DNA from: Finegoldia magna
Lineage (GTDB): Bacteria; Bacillota; Clostridia; Tissierellales; Peptoniphilaceae
Direction of reading: 5' to 3'
Assembly: GCF_018371055.1 (NCBI RefSeq)
Contig: NZ_JAGYZD010000022.1
Location: 1 to 14,206, forward strand
DNA: 14,206 nucleotides
Position numbers and translations under genes: made by a program. Below, in pieces: positions 13,818-14,206 of the stretch (its first letter is position 1; the number at the start of each line of letters is the position of its first letter). The notes beneath the pieces are model-generated. The model saw only the letters and a list, made by a program, of their open reading frames with translations. It ran no database searches and was not told the origin of the DNA.

Positions 13818-14206
13818 ATGGGAACAGAACCAATTAAAATCCAAGAAAATTTATATTACTTGGGTGTAAATGACAGACAAACAGAATATTTTGAAAACAT
13901 GTGGCCATTGCCTTATGGAGTAGCTTACAATTCTTACTTACTTACAGGAGAAAAAACTTGCTTGATGGACACTGTAAAAATTAGCAAAAGTGATGAATTT
14001 GTAGATAATGTTAAAGCGATTTTAAAAGATAGAAAATTAGACTATTTGGTAATTCATCACATAGAACCAGATCATTCAGGATCAATTCCACAAATTTTAG
14101 ATCTTTATCCAGATATAAAAATAGTTGGAAACAAGAAAACAAGATCAATGTTGAATGATTATTATGAAATTGATTCTGACCATTTTATCGAAGTTGGAGA
14201 AGGTGA
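13818..14206 (+). CDS. fprA: A-type flavodiiron protein, N-terminal part (runs off right edge)
   Basis: The reading frame from the ATG at 13818 stays open to the window end (129 complete codons). It begins with the metallo-beta-lactamase-like domain of flavodiiron proteins: IQENLYYLGVND (8-19), the conserved LPYGVAYNSYL, LMDTVK (49-54), and the diiron motif H-x-E-x-D-H in IHHIEPDHSGS (79-89; H81, E83, D85, H86). These enzymes reduce O2 to water or NO to N2O with electrons from FMN and rubredoxin or another donor, and protect anaerobes. The C-terminal flavodoxin domain is beyond the edge. AGGAGG (13808-13813) lies 4 nt before the start. A TATAAT at 13791-13796, overlapping the ttcA stop region, may give it an additional promoter, but its -35 is weak. 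Otherwise it is co-transcribed with ttcA. Confidence 0.93.
   Translation, partial: MGTEPIKIQENLYYLGVNDRQTEYFENMWPLPYGVAYNSYLLTGEKTCLMDTVKISKSDEFVDNVKAILKDRKLDYLVIHHIEPDHSGSIPQILDLYPDIKIVGNKKTRSMLNDYYEIDSDHFIEVGEG

Overview
The window is very AT-rich. Most of its genes start with ATG behind purine-rich AGGAGG-type ribosome binding sites, and many are packed end to end with stop/start overlaps. The gene content (A-type flavodiiron protein, FtsH, WalJ-type beta-lactamase-fold hydrolase, DUF951, a YedF/DUF3343 selenium-type pair, arginine deiminase pathway) points to a low-GC anaerobic Firmicute. My best guess is a Peptoniphilaceae/Tissierellia organism such as Finegoldia, but this rests on overall resemblance and was not checked by any search.

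Layout. (1) Bases 1-969, minus strand: a MarR-type regulator followed 9 bp later by ftsH, which runs off the left edge. (2) Bases 970-1093: divergent intergenic region with two dyads. (3) Bases 1094-7166, plus strand: a long co-directional string of eight genes: an acidic unknown protein, a ClC H+/Cl- exchanger with a C-terminal TrkA-C domain, a membrane-anchored beta-propeller-like protein, YedF, a DUF3343 Se/S-carrier-like protein, an MscS channel, DUF951, and a GT2-GtrA fusion. Neighbours overlap or are a few bases apart, and the string ends in a terminator-like hairpin. (4) Bases 7289-7762: a small lipoprotein, facing a minus-strand GNAT acetyltransferase (7835-8338), with one bidirectional terminator between them. 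(5) Bases 8477-10650: arcA (TTG start) and arcB, with a strong terminator. No arcC or arcD is present in the window. (6) Bases 10834-12060: a single O-antigen ligase/polymerase-like membrane protein behind a dyad-rich leader, with its own terminator. (7) Bases 12160-14206: walJ, a ttcA-like PP-loop protein, and the start of a flavodiiron protein that runs off the right edge.

How they work together. arcA and arcB catalyse the first two steps of arginine fermentation (arginine to citrulline, then to ornithine and carbamoyl phosphate). The ATP-yielding kinase and the antiporter must be elsewhere. The 1094-7166 string mixes ion handling (ClC, MscS) with a sulfur/selenium-type carrier pair (YedF, DUF3343) and envelope functions. 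Translational coupling suggests one transcript, but a common task cannot be deduced from the sequence alone. walJ-ttcA-flavodiiron protein combines a DNA-repair/cell-wall-associated hydrolase, tRNA thiolation and O2/NO detoxification. No tRNA, rRNA, CRISPR array, insertion sequence or phage gene was seen. No gene-free stretch exceeds 300 bases; the longest is 183 bases (10651-10833).
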